From: Paenibacillus brasilensis
Lineage (GTDB): Bacteria > Bacillota > Bacilli > Paenibacillales > Paenibacillaceae
Assembly (NCBI RefSeq): GCF_009363115.1
Contig: NZ_CP045298.1
Coordinates: forward strand, 3,469,501 to 3,533,500
Direction of reading: 5' to 3'
Length of the DNA: 64,000 nucleotides
The position numbers and the translations under genes are program-made. This document shows positions 9,875 to 17,627 of this stretch, piece by piece (the first letter of the stretch is position 1; the number at the start of each line of letters is the position of its first letter). Under the pieces are notes generated by a model. The model did no database searches and was not told the DNA's origin. It was given only the letters and a program-made list of their open reading frames with translations.

Positions 9875-10303
9875 ATGGAACTATTTGTGCCCGATGAGAT
9901 CGACCTGCGCATTCTTCATCACCTAATTGAAGATAGCTCTTTATCGCACAAGGAGATTGGTCTGCTCGTTCATCTTACGGGTCAAGCGGTAGGAGCGCGT
10001 GTTCGAAAAATGCAAGACGCGGGCATCATCGAAGGCTATACTCTACGCTGGAATCCTGAAAAAATTGGGCAGACCATTCATGCTTTTATTACGGTATTTT
10101 TGAATTCAGGAACCGTTCATAGTGCTTTTCTGGCTTTTGCTCGGAAGCATCCCTCTATTGTTGAAATTCACCGGGTTAGTGGGGAGGGCTGTTACTGGAT
10201 GCGCTTGCGCATGTCGTCACAGTCAGAGCTTAATACCATGCTGGATGAATTGACGCAGTACGGTAATTACAAGCTAAGCTTTTCGTTAGGAGAAATCGAA
10301 TGA
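9875..10303 (+). CDS. Lrp/AsnC-family transcriptional regulator
   Basis: A 142-aa regulator with an N-terminal winged helix-turn-helix (DEIDLRILHHLIED, then LSHKEIGLLVHLTGQAVGARVRKM) and a C-terminal RAM-like ligand domain with VSGEGCYWMRLRM. ATG at 9875 has AAAGGA nine bases upstream; ATG at 9869 and 9857 are too close to that site. It diverges from the MBL/SDR pair. Proteins of this family bind DNA as dimers or octamers in response to amino acids; the effector here is unknown. Confidence 0.88.
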   Translation: MELFVPDEIDLRILHHLIEDSSLSHKEIGLLVHLTGQAVGARVRKMQDAGIIEGYTLRWNPEKIGQTIHAFITVFLNSGTVHSAFLAFARKHPSIVEIHRVSGEGCYWMRLRMSSQSELNTMLDELTQYGNYKLSFSLGEIE

Positions 10304-10304
10304 T

Positions 10305-10338
10305 AAAAACTCCCGGTGCTAGCACCGAGAGTTTTTTG
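10305..10338. terminator. terminator between lrp-like and GNAT genes
   Basis: A stem AAAACTC-CGGTGCT / AGCACCG-GAGTTTT, nearly perfect, with T-tract TTTTTT on the right and A-tract on the left. It is placed between two converging genes and probably works both ways. Confidence 0.92.
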
Positions 10339-10359
10339 TTTGGTGAGGGCGCATAGAGG

Positions 10360-10878
10360 TTAGCGATGCAGACTCATTTTCAAAATATGCTGCAATCCGT
10401 GCAGCCCCATCCTGGTGTCCCCCTCATCTTGAAAGCCACACATGAGATAAAGCTTTTGAGCAGGCCGATTGCGGGTATTGACCCCCAGTACAACTTCACG
10501 AACATCTGGAAAGTGCTTGAGAATAAATTGGGGCAGCTGCAGCAGCCCATGTTTAGCGTACCCTTGTCCTTGATCTGCGTAATGAATAGAGAAAGCACGC
10601 AGCAGCAGAGACTCGGAAGTATTCGTATAATCCGCCAGATCGTCTCCATCGTATAAAATGAAAAATCCAACAGGTCTTCCGTTAGCCGTAATGACGACAG
10701 GATGACGGTGCGGGTCCTGCTTGGCCAGTGCCAGCATTTCATCCGGCATTCCCGTAAACTGTCGCTGTTCCTCAGGCAGATAAAACGTATGTAAAGTGGC
10801 ATCATGCTTACAATGGTAAGGAACAAGCTCTACGTCAGTGGTAGAAGCAGCCTGTGAGGTGTATGTGGATTTATTCAT
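10360..10878 (-). CDS. GNAT-family N-acetyltransferase
   Basis: A 172-aa acetyltransferase. The fold is visible as VGFFILYDGDD (strand 4), the acetyl-CoA loop region YADQGQGYAKHGLLQL (Q-x-x-G-x-A type) and the C-terminal VNTRNRPAQKLYLMCGFQDEG typical of motif B. It acetylates a small amine or protein N-terminus; the substrate is unknown. It is transcribed away from the small frameshifted gene at 11038, and both share a promoter region containing inverted copies of a 12-base motif. Confidence 0.88.
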   Translation of the reverse strand: MNKSTYTSQAASTTDVELVPYHCKHDATLHTFYLPEEQRQFTGMPDEMLALAKQDPHRHPVVITANGRPVGFFILYDGDDLADYTNTSESLLLRAFSIHYADQGQGYAKHGLLQLPQFILKHFPDVREVVLGVNTRNRPAQKLYLMCGFQDEGDTRMGLHGLQHILKMSLHR

Positions 10879-10923
10879 GGTTACACTCCGATCCGTATAA
10901 TTTTTAACATACTATAACATCTC

Positions 10924-10998
10924 ATGGGTTATACAAGCTAAACTTAAAAAATGTACAAAAAGAGAAACCTGAACTCACTTTACTTATGTATAACCCAT
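10924..10998. promoter_or_regulatory. paired inverted 12-mer in divergent promoter region
   Basis: ATGGGTTATACA at 10924-10935 is repeated as its exact reverse complement at 10987-10998. Each copy overlaps a plausible promoter: minus strand TTGTAT with TAGTAT 16 bases later, plus strand TATAAC. The right copy also lies in an 8-bp palindrome TTATGTAT/ATACATAA. This fits two operators of one regulator, or a cruciform. Confidence 0.5.
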
Positions 10999-11037
10999 AC
11001 ATAAACAAGCATGGTTAAAAAGGAGACGTGTACTTCT

Positions 11038-11191
11038 ATGAAGCGGGCTGAACCATATCGTGAAAGTCAGGATCTATTGCGTCATGAGCTGAAAACCATT
11101 GAGGCGCGCCATTCGTGACGTAGCTGAGGCGGGTAAAATGCTATACAAAAAGCGTCGTATTCTGATGCGTTTGGCGGAAAAAGAGAGCTGA
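11038..11191 (+). pseudogene. small conserved-looking gene with +1-base frameshift
   Basis: ATG at 11038, with AAGGAG 12 bases upstream, opens a frame reading MKRAEPYRESQDLLRHELK and ending at a TGA at 11116-11118. The next frame continues with the same highly charged helical character (RDVAEAGKMLYKKRRILMRL) to TGA at 11189-11191. Removing one base in GGCGCGCC (11103-11110) restores a 50-aa protein. It is either a real frameshift, a sequencing error at a GC-rich spot, or programmed shifting. The function is unknown. Confidence 0.5.
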
Positions 11192-11260
11192 CTGGATTAT
11201 TTGGGATACAAGAGAGTATGATCTTGGTTGCTTGGGGATTCAGGTTATGCGACTACGAAG

Positions 11261-11289
11261 GTGTGAAGCGGCCGGGATGGCCGCCACAC
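11261..11289. other. GC-rich hairpin
   Basis: GTGTG-AA-GCGGCC (11261-11273), loop GGGAT, GGCCGC-C-ACAC (11279-11289). It lies between the frameshifted small gene and the end of the minus-strand MFS gene. No T-tract follows on either side, so it is not a classical terminator. Confidence 0.4.
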
Positions 11290-11332
11290 GAATTCGCAGA
11301 TGGTGATATACGTAGCAGCTTTCGCTTGCCTG

Positions 11333-12601
11333 TTACACTCCGGCTCCATTTTCTTCGGCCCAGCGGTTCAGGGTTTTATCTGTAGGAAGCAGAAAGGTCA
11401 AAATCCCGAGCAGCGGCAAAAAGCCACACAGGAACATGATATTCGTGATGCCTACTTTGTCGATCCAGTTCCCGAGCACGAGCGCACCTACCCCACCAAG
11501 GCCAAAAGCGAGGCCTGTGATCAGACCGGAGACGGTTCCGATTTTGCCGGGTACGAGCATTTGGGCATATACGACCGTAATTGAAAAGCTCGACAGCATA
11601 ATAAATCCGATGATCGGCAACAGGATAGCAGTCCAGAATTGGTTGGCATAAGGCAGCAATAGTGCGAGAGGCGCGGCCAATACCATGGACAGGAAAATCA
11701 TGTTGCGTTTACCAAAACGGTCCGCCAGAGGGCCACCAAAGAAGGTGCCTAGTGCACCAGCTCCGAGGAACAGGAAGATGTACAGCTGTGCATCAGCCAG
11801 TGGCATTTTAAACACTTCCATCAGGTAAAACGAATAGTAGCTTCCGACGGAGGTAGAGTACCACGAACGCACGAATACCAGCAGAATGAGAACAATCATG
11901 GCAAACATAATGCGTTTGCGTACTTCGGGCTTCATGCGGCGAGCTGCCGCTTTTTTGCGCGCATAGCCTTCTGTGCGCAGGACGTTACCATACCAGCGGG
12001 CGATGAATGACTGGACCACAATCCCGGCTGCAGCAATACCTGTGAACCAGATGGCGCCAAATTGTCCTAACGGGATAAAAATCCAGCTCGTAAGCATGGG
12101 TGCCAGCGACTGGCCCGCATTGCCGCCAACCTGGAAAATGGACTGAGCCAGCCCCCGACGTGGTCCAGCCGCCATATGAGATACTCGCGAGCCTTCCGGA
12201 TGAAAGGCGGCTGATCCCAGACCGACGAAGATCACCGCGAGCAGCACCGCTTTATAATCGGCTGCATAGGCGAGCAGCAGCATGCCTGTCAGCGTAAAGC
12301 CCATGCCGATCGGAAGGATCGCGGGCGTAGGTCTCTTGTCTGAAAACAAGCCAATGACCGGCTGCATGATCGAAGCTGTAAAATTAATGGCGAATGAAAT
12401 CCAGCCGATCTGCGTGTAGCTCAGGCTCATGGATTCTTTTAAGATCGGAAAGATCGCAGGAATGACCGATTGAATCGAGTCATTGAACAGATGAACGAAG
12501 CTGATCGCAATCAGAAGCGCAAAAACGGTGCCCTTCGCTTGGGGTCCCGGCAGAGGGAGCGATTGACCCGCTTCTTTTTTTGTAGCAGATTTAGTAGTCA
12601 T
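11333..12601 (-). CDS. MFS transporter, fosmidomycin-resistance (Fsr)-like
   Basis: A 422-aa membrane protein with about 12 transmembrane segments. The N-terminal signature SFVHLFNDSIQSVIPAIFPI resembles the Fsr family (H-x-x-x-D before Q-x-x-x-P). The conserved GLGSAAFHPEGSR after TM4 and ADRFGKRN in the central loop support this. ATG at 12601 has GGAGGTTGTC upstream. Known members export fosmidomycin or similar compounds; the real substrate here is unknown. It is transcribed alone. Confidence 0.85.
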   Translation of the reverse strand: MTTKSATKKEAGQSLPLPGPQAKGTVFALLIAISFVHLFNDSIQSVIPAIFPILKESMSLSYTQIGWISFAINFTASIMQPVIGLFSDKRPTPAILPIGMGFTLTGMLLLAYAADYKAVLLAVIFVGLGSAAFHPEGSRVSHMAAGPRRGLAQSIFQVGGNAGQSLAPMLTSWIFIPLGQFGAIWFTGIAAAGIVVQSFIARWYGNVLRTEGYARKKAAARRMKPEVRKRIMFAMIVLILLVFVRSWYSTSVGSYYSFYLMEVFKMPLADAQLYIFLFLGAGALGTFFGGPLADRFGKRNMIFLSMVLAAPLALLLPYANQFWTAILLPIIGFIMLSSFSITVVYAQMLVPGKIGTVSGLITGLAFGLGGVGALVLGNWIDKVGITNIMFLCGFLPLLGILTFLLPTDKTLNRWAEENGAGV

Positions 12602-12783
12602 GACAACCTCCGATTATGTATGTATATTTTAAGATATAGGAAGCGATCCGTTTGCAGCAAATGGCTGAAAGGGGGGTAAAACCTGCCTTTACTCGGTACT
12701 GCTAATCCATACTGCTATATACTCTTCATTACATGATTTTCCTGGAGGTCAATGTTGTATGAGGTAATGGCGCTTCCAAAGAG

Positions 12784-12826
12784 GGTGTCTCAAGAGTCGC
12801 ATAATCGGCTTTTGAGATGCCTTTTT
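12784..12826 (+). terminator. terminator-like hairpin next to truncated phosphatase
   Basis: GGTGTCTCAA (12784-12793) pairs with TTGAGATGCC (12812-12821) with two wobble pairs, followed by TTTTT. No gene upstream on this strand needs it: the preceding gene points away. Its position immediately before the broken 5' end of the phosphatase suggests that it came from a deleted gene. Confidence 0.7.
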
Positions 12827-14267
12827 CGTTATCAGCTTATCTGAAACAACGGTTGCACCTTTGTTTTACAAAACAAAGCTCTACGGTCTGGGTTCGCTTA
12901 CCGATGTATATCGAAAGAACGCGAGGGCAAATACAACAATCAACGACATACCGGCAGATGCCTTGACTAAAAAATACGAAGATGAGGGAACCAATGCAGG
13001 CAGTACAAGCTCCAGTCTTGGCAATATCGTGAATTTGGTAAATACCTTGCGTGGGGATTACTCTTCGACAAGCTCAGCTAAGGCGTACTTTAGCTACCCT
13101 CGTCCGTTTCGCTGGAGCGATAATTCAGTTGTAGTTCCGACTTTGCTGCCAGCTCAAAATCCGGACCCGAGCAAGGATGGCGGCTTTCCTAGTGGTCATA
13201 CCAATGCTGCGTATCTCAGCGCTATCGCTATGGCCTATGCTGTACCAGAGCGTTACCAGGAACTGCTTACACGAGCTTCGGAGCTGGGCAACAATCGTAT
13301 TGTTGCTGGTATGCATTCGCCATTTGATGTGATGGGAGGGCGTGTCATGGCAACGGCGACGGCGGCTGCCATCCTGTCTGATCCGGCCAATAACAGTTTG
13401 AAGAAAGCAGCTTATCAGGATGCTCACAGCAAATTGTTAACGCAAAAGGGTACAGCGCCTGACCGGTTCAACAATTACGCTGCCAACAAAAAGAGCTACA
13501 CCGAGCGATTGACATACGGATTTAGCCAGATTAATCCGACGACTACGCCAATGACGGTGCCTAAGGGAGCGGAGGTGCTGCTGGAGACACGTCTGCCTTA
13601 CCTTGACAGCACACAACGCCGCTGGGTTTTGGCTACTACAGGTCTTCCTTCCGGTTACCCCGTGCTTGACGATGCCGAGGGATGGGGACGGCTTAATCTG
13701 TTTTCCGCCGTGGACGGTTATGGTGCTTTTGCCAATCATGTTACCGTGACTATGGATTCCTCCAAAGGCGGCTTCAATGCATTGGATCGCTGGCGCAACA
13801 ATATCTCCGGCGTTGGAAAGCTGACTAAAAAGGGAACAGGTACGCTGAAGCTCATGGGCAGCAATACGTATTCCGGCGGTACACAGCTCGAGCAAGGCAT
13901 TCTGGAGGGGAACTCTGAAACGGCCTTCGGAAGGGGTGATGTTACGAATAATGGAGGCACTCTCCGTACCAATACTTCTGGCAAGCTCGTTATTGGCGGT
14001 AATTACAAGCAAACAGCCAAGGGATCACTTGAGCTCAACCTGGACAGTAAAAATGACGTGCTTTATATTAAGGGAACAGCCCAGCTTAACGGAAAATTAC
14101 GTCTGAATTTCTCTAACAAATATGTACCGGCTAACGGTGCCACAATTTTAACCTATGGTAAAAGAAATGGAGCATTTTCTTCCATTGAAACAGTAGGTTT
14201 GCCAAGTAAATATAAAGTAAAGATTATCTATAAAGCGGACAGCACTCAGTTAAAAGTCACAAAATAA
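12816..14267 (+). pseudogene. 5'-truncated PAP2/class A acid phosphatase with autotransporter-type repeat
   Basis: The frame is open from 12816 (stop TGA at 12813-12815), but no start codon has a ribosome-binding site and no signal peptide is encoded; the first usable start would be TTG 12861. The phosphatase core is intact: KAYFSYPRP (K-x6-RP), FPSGHTN, and RIVAGMHSPFD (R-x5-H-x3-D) are the three PAP2 motifs. After a linker region comes an autotransporter-associated beta-strand repeat, GTGTLKLMGSNTYSGGT. Relatives are secreted and considerably longer at the N-terminus, so the 5' part appears deleted up to the terminator at 12784. Confidence 0.7.
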
Positions 14268-14285
14268 CCAAACAGGACGATTAAA

Positions 14286-14352
14286 AAGTGCACCTTTGGA
14301 ATACACCGGATCAACCATGAGGTTATCCAGCGTCTATTCTGGAGGTGCACTT
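14286..14352. terminator. long imperfect hairpin, probably a bidirectional terminator
   Basis: AAGTGCACCT (14286-14295) pairs perfectly with AGGTGCACTT (14343-14352). Inside, GGAATA/TATTCT and GGATcAACC/GGTTaTCC continue the pairing, giving a 67-base, nearly rod-like structure. It lies between the converging phosphatase remnant and queF. Confidence 0.65.
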
Positions 14353-14392
14353 CATTGTTTAATGATGAGTAAGTGTAGCGAGAATAAAAATC

Positions 14393-14890
14393 TTAACGGT
14401 TATCTACCGTCTCCGGGTACATATCATGATTCATCATGCGGTGCTCCGCCATTTGCTCATACTTGGTTCCCGGTTTGCCGTAGTTGGTATACGGGTCTAT
14501 GGAAATACCGCCGCGTGGCGTAAACTTGCCCCACACTTCGATATAACGAGGGTCCATCAGCTTGATCAGGTCATTCATGATAATGTTGACGCAGTCCTCA
14601 TGGAAATCGCCGTGGTTGCGGAAGCTGAACAGGTACAGCTTGAGGGATTTGCTTTCTACCATTTTAATATCAGGAATGTAGCTGATGTAGATGGTTGCAA
14701 AATCAGGCTGTCCTGTAATCGGGCACAGGCTGGTAAACTCCGGGCAATTGAACTTTACAAAATAATCGCGGTACGGGTGTTTATTATCAAAGCTTTCGAG
14801 AATGGCAGGATCATAGGCAAAGGTATATTGTGTGCCTTGGTTGCCAAGCAGGGTAACGTCGGTCATTTCTTCGGGTTTTCTTCCGGTCAT
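14393..14890 (-). CDS. queF: NADPH-dependent 7-cyano-7-deazaguanine (preQ0) reductase
   Basis: A 165-aa type I QueF, which reduces preQ0 to preQ1 in queuosine biosynthesis. The catalytic Cys is in [12 protein letters not shown] and the family QueF motif [16 protein letters not shown] follows. The protein has the typical length. ATG at 14890 follows AAGGAG. In related bacteria queF often follows queCDE directly; here 430 bases containing a palindromic element and hairpins intervene, and no own promoter is obvious. Confidence 0.96.
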   Translation of the reverse strand: MTGRKPEEMTDVTLLGNQGTQYTFAYDPAILESFDNKHPYRDYFVKFNCPEFTSLCPITGQPDFATIYISYIPDIKMVESKSLKLYLFSFRNHGDFHEDCVNIIMNDLIKLMDPRYIEVWGKFTPRGGISIDPYTNYGKPGTKYEQMAEHRMMNHDMYPETVDNR

Positions 14891-14940
14891 GTTGGGTTAG
14901 GCTCCTTAAGAGTAGTTTAAGAAAACGAGATGGGAGTTAT

Positions 14941-15114
14941 GGTGGTGGGGAGGTTCGTGTCGCTCCGCGTAGGATTTGAGCTTCCGATCGCTGTTGAAAT
15001 GGGATTCTTTCTGATAATTGACAGATGTATAGGTTAGAATCCCATTTCAAAGGCGAACGCTAACGCTTCTCCAGCTTCAAATCCTCCGCTCCGCTTCCGA
15101 CCGCCGTTACCACC
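14941..15114. repeat. palindromic intergenic element between queE and queF
   Basis: A nested inverted repeat. The inner arms TGAAATGGGATTCT (14995-15008) and AGAATCCCATTTCA (15036-15049) are perfect, 14 bp. The outer arms are AGGATTTG (14971-14978) with CAAATCCT (15078-15085), and at the ends GGTGGT with ACCACC. Total length is about 175 bases and it contains no gene. The layout resembles a palindromic mobile or repetitive element (MITE/REP-like). Confidence 0.6.
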
Positions 15115-15163
15115 CTAAAGTCCCTACTCGTTTGCATGTGGGATGGGCAGAAGTGAAAAGTTC

Positions 15164-15232
15164 GCTCCTTCATAGAAGGAGCTTCATCTTGTGAGAAAAC
15201 CCGTCCTCACGGACGAGGGTTTCTCTTATTTT
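15164..15232. terminator. two tandem hairpins downstream of queE
   Basis: GCTCCTTC-ATA-GAAGGAGC (15164-15182) is perfect. A second stem GAGAAAACCCGTCC/GGACGAGGGTTTCTC (15193-15225) is followed on the plus strand by TTATTTTG. They lie in the queE-queF gap; which transcript they end is unclear. The rest of 15226-15320 shows nothing. Confidence 0.5.
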
Positions 15233-15320
15233 GTAGCTTGGATGTCAAATGTACGCTTTAACGAATTTGGCGTATTTGTGTATCACATACAGCTCATATG
15301 GAATATATTACATTTATGTG

Positions 15321-16202
15321 CTATACGCCGCGTTTGTTGCCCCATACAAGGGTGTGGAGCTGTGGGAGTACTCTTACGTCGCTAAGTTGGGAATCGTCCA
15401 TGACACGGTCGATAAGCCACTCATAACGATGGAGTAGGGATTCCGCGATCTGTTCCGTGTTCTCTGTGTTCACGTCTGGATTGCCAGTCTGGAGGAACAG
15501 AGGAATGTGCGGGTAGCGCTCGTGAACGGTGCGTGCATATGCGAGATCGGTGTCATCAAATATGACGACCTTCAAGCTGCATGCTCCATGGTAGGTTCTC
15601 ACAGATTCATTAGCGGCTTCCTCTGTGCATGCTGCGGTTGAGATGTGTGTCGTAGACCTGGACTCTCCAACCGTTTTCCCATCAGTCCTCTTCCGATTCG
15701 ACAGACGGGCGACGATACCATCCAGCACGTCCCAGTTGGTCGACATGCCAGAGCTGGGCGGCTTGGGGGATAAGGTCACCTCGTCGATATCGTACAGCCA
15801 TTCCTGCCAACGGGAGCCTTGTGTTTCGACGGCGGTGGCAATGCCTTGACTGCGCAGCAGGGCGACCAGCTCCCCAAGCTGTGGCAGCAGGGCAGGATTG
15901 CCTCCGGAAAGGGTCACATGCGAAAACCGTTCACCGCCGATGGCTTTCAGCTCCTGCCAAATGTCTGCGGCATGGAGACGACGAATTTGATCCTTGGCAC
16001 TGCCGTCCCAGGTAAAGGCAGAGTCGCACCATGAGCAATGGTAGTCGCAGCCTGCGGTACGAACAAACATCGTTTTACGCCCAATGACCATGCCTTCGCC
16101 CTGAACGGTGGGACCAAACACCTCCAATACGGGGATGGGAGCTGTTTTGGTCACACGAGAGGGCGTTGTTGTTTGGTGAGCTGTCACGGTATGATTATTC
16201 AT
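15321..16202 (-). CDS. queE: 7-carboxy-7-deazaguanine synthase, radical SAM
   Basis: A 293-aa radical-SAM enzyme that rearranges 6-carboxytetrahydropterin to CDG in preQ0 synthesis. The iron-sulfur motif is CDYHCSWC (C-x3-C-x2-C), preceded by GPTVQGEGMVIGRKTMFVR typical of QueE. It is longer than the usual ~240 aa owing to a Ser/Thr-rich insert of about 35 residues before ACSLKVVIFDD. ATG at 16202 is chosen because it has GGGAG at proper spacing and overlaps the queD stop as ATGAATAA; longer frames lack this. Confidence 0.95.
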   Translation of the reverse strand: MNNHTVTAHQTTTPSRVTKTAPIPVLEVFGPTVQGEGMVIGRKTMFVRTAGCDYHCSWCDSAFTWDGSAKDQIRRLHAADIWQELKAIGGERFSHVTLSGGNPALLPQLGELVALLRSQGIATAVETQGSRWQEWLYDIDEVTLSPKPPSSGMSTNWDVLDGIVARLSNRKRTDGKTVGESRSTTHISTAACTEEAANESVRTYHGACSLKVVIFDDTDLAYARTVHERYPHIPLFLQTGNPDVNTENTEQIAESLLHRYEWLIDRVMDDSQLSDVRVLPQLHTLVWGNKRGV

Positions 16203-16686
16203 CCAGCATCCACTCCCGTCGGAATTCGGCGTAGCTGGTAGGTGTCTCGAACAGCCGCACAAATTCGGTGCGTCCACCTTCCACGCGGGAGCGGTATGCC
16301 TCCGAGGTCAAGGCGGACTCCATTTGTTCAAAGATCCAGACGACCATGTTTTCCGCCGTTGTATTCATTGGGGGCAGCGTCTCGTTCAGGTAACGGTGGT
16401 CTAAATAAGGCTCGATCCGTTCTTTCCAGATTGTTTTGATATCGCCAAAATCCAGCGTTAGGCCTGTTTCGCCCGGTATGCCGCTTATGCCAAAAACTAC
16501 AATATAGGTATGTCCGTGCAGATTTTTGCATTTGCCTTCATAGCAGTGCAAATGATGTGCTGCATCAAACGTAAATTGTTTGCTGACCAGTACACGTTTG
16601 CGGTGATAGCGCAGCTGAGCGTGTTCAATATCTGTCCCGAACTGCTGGAGCTTGTCGACAATATGAAAGGTACCCGGTTCACGCAT
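16195..16686 (-). CDS. queD: 6-carboxy-5,6,7,8-tetrahydropterin synthase
   Basis: A 163-aa PTPS/QueD-family enzyme converting 7,8-dihydroneopterin triphosphate to 6-carboxytetrahydropterin. Zinc ligands are seen in [20 protein letters not shown], and LTLDFGDIK and [15 protein letters not shown] are typical of the family. ATG at 16686 has AAGGAG nine bases before it; the adjacent ATG at 16692 is too close. The start overlaps the queC stop by 8 bases (ATGCGTGA), so it is translationally coupled. Confidence 0.95.
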   Translation of the reverse strand: MREPGTFHIVDKLQQFGTDIEHAQLRYHRKRVLVSKQFTFDAAHHLHCYEGKCKNLHGHTYIVVFGISGIPGETGLTLDFGDIKTIWKERIEPYLDHRYLNETLPPMNTTAENMVVWIFEQMESALTSEAYRSRVEGGRTEFVRLFETPTSYAEFRREWMLDE

Positions 16687-17362
16687 GGCCATCAGCTCCT
16701 TGGGATGAAGCTCCGCGAACCGCGAGATACTGCTCCAGTCCGGCGCGGCGAAGTTTGCAGGCAGGGCATTCGCCACAGCCATCCCCGATGACACCGTTAT
16801 AGCATGTTAGTGTACGGGTTCTTACAAATTCAAAAGCTTCCAGCTCATCGGCCATTTTCCAGGTTTCAGCCTTATTCAACCACATGAGTGGGGTGTGAAT
16901 CACAAAGGGATAGTCCATCGAAAGGTTGAGTGTGACGTTCAGTGATTTGATAAAAGAATCCCGGCAATCAGGATAACCGCTGAAATCCGTCTCGCAAACG
17001 CCAGTAATGATGTGGCGCGCTCCTTTTTGCTTGGCGAGTACTGCGGCGAAGCTTAGGAACAGCAGATTGCGACCGTCTACAAATGTACTAGGCAGTTCGC
17101 CATCCTCTTGCGTAATGTCAATGTCGGTGCGCGTGAGGGCATTAGGGGCTAGTTGATTGAGCAGGCTCATATCCAGCACCGTTTGCGGAACATCCAGCTT
17201 GTGAGCAATTCCGGCGGCTACTTCAATTTCCTGCTTGTGGCGTTGACCGTAATCGAACGTCACGGTTTCTACTTCGGCAAAATGTTTTTTTGCCCAAAAT
17301 AAACAGGTTGTGCTGTCTTGACCGCCGCTGAATACGACGACCGCTTTTTCGTTTGCAAACAT
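16679..17362 (-). CDS. queC: 7-cyano-7-deazaguanine synthase
   Basis: A 227-aa ATP-dependent preQ0 synthase converting CDG and ammonia to preQ0. The PP-loop is [12 protein letters not shown] at the N-terminus, and the C-terminal zinc site is [19 protein letters not shown]. It is the first gene of queCDE. The ATG at 17362 is preceded by GAGAGG and seven Ts that lie at the base of a hairpin. The leader carries a preQ1-I riboswitch, so the operon should be switched off by the pathway product. Confidence 0.97.
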   Translation of the reverse strand: MFANEKAVVVFSGGQDSTTCLFWAKKHFAEVETVTFDYGQRHKQEIEVAAGIAHKLDVPQTVLDMSLLNQLAPNALTRTDIDITQEDGELPSTFVDGRNLLFLSFAAVLAKQKGARHIITGVCETDFSGYPDCRDSFIKSLNVTLNLSMDYPFVIHTPLMWLNKAETWKMADELEAFEFVRTRTLTCYNGVIGDGCGECPACKLRRAGLEQYLAVRGASSQGADGHA

Positions 17363-17431
17363 AAAAAAACCTCTCGATCTTCTTGGAATCGTGTAAGACG
17401 CAGAGTCTTGTCACTTGGAAGAAGGAGAGTT
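17363..17431 (-). promoter_or_regulatory. second leader hairpin covering the queC ribosome-binding site
   Basis: On the minus strand CTCTC-CTTCTT pairs with AAGAAG-atc-GAGAG and is followed by GGTTTTTTT directly before the ATG; an inner stem AAGAC/GTCTT sits in the loop. The shape is that of a weak terminator or of a ribosome-binding-site mask. Confidence 0.4.
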
Positions 17432-17446
17432 CTTGAACCGACTTCA

Positions 17447-17496
17447 ACAAAAAACAGGCCTTGCCCCGCGAGTTCATTTTTCATGCGGAGGACAAA
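17447..17496 (-). terminator. preQ1 riboswitch expression-platform terminator
   Basis: On the minus strand CTTTGTCCTCCGC pairs with GCGGGGCAAGG (one bulge) and is followed by CCTGTTTTTTG. It comes immediately after the aptamer, as expected for a riboswitch that ends transcription when preQ1 is bound. Confidence 0.8.
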
Positions 17497-17502
17497 GCAT
17501 CG

Positions 17503-17537
17503 TTAGTTTTTTATAGAGGGAGTTCGCGAACCTCTCC
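17503..17537 (-). promoter_or_regulatory. preQ1-I riboswitch aptamer
   Basis: On the minus strand AGAGGTTCGCGAACTCCCTC followed by TATAAAAAACTAA matches the preQ1-I class: P1 stem AGAGG/CCTCT, loop containing TTC, conserved CTC, and the A-rich tail ending in AACTAA that folds back as an H-type pseudoknot. A TATAAT-type -10 box lies on the minus strand at 17563-17568, about 26 bases upstream. The controlled genes, queC, queD and queE, make the ligand precursor. Confidence 0.93.
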
Positions 17538-17627
17538 CATGCAAGATGCACGGATTTTCTTCATTATAGTGTTGGCCACAGGGACCGACTATTTTGCTAA
17601 TAGCATTGCCATTATAGCATGGCAGGG

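Noticed and set aside
11261..11289. Hairpin as terminator for the MFS gene at 11333-12601
   Set aside because: No T-tract on the minus strand after the stem; listed only as a hairpin.
14426..14920. Open frame on the plus strand opposite queF
   Set aside because: queF is certain on the other strand and this frame has no start signal.
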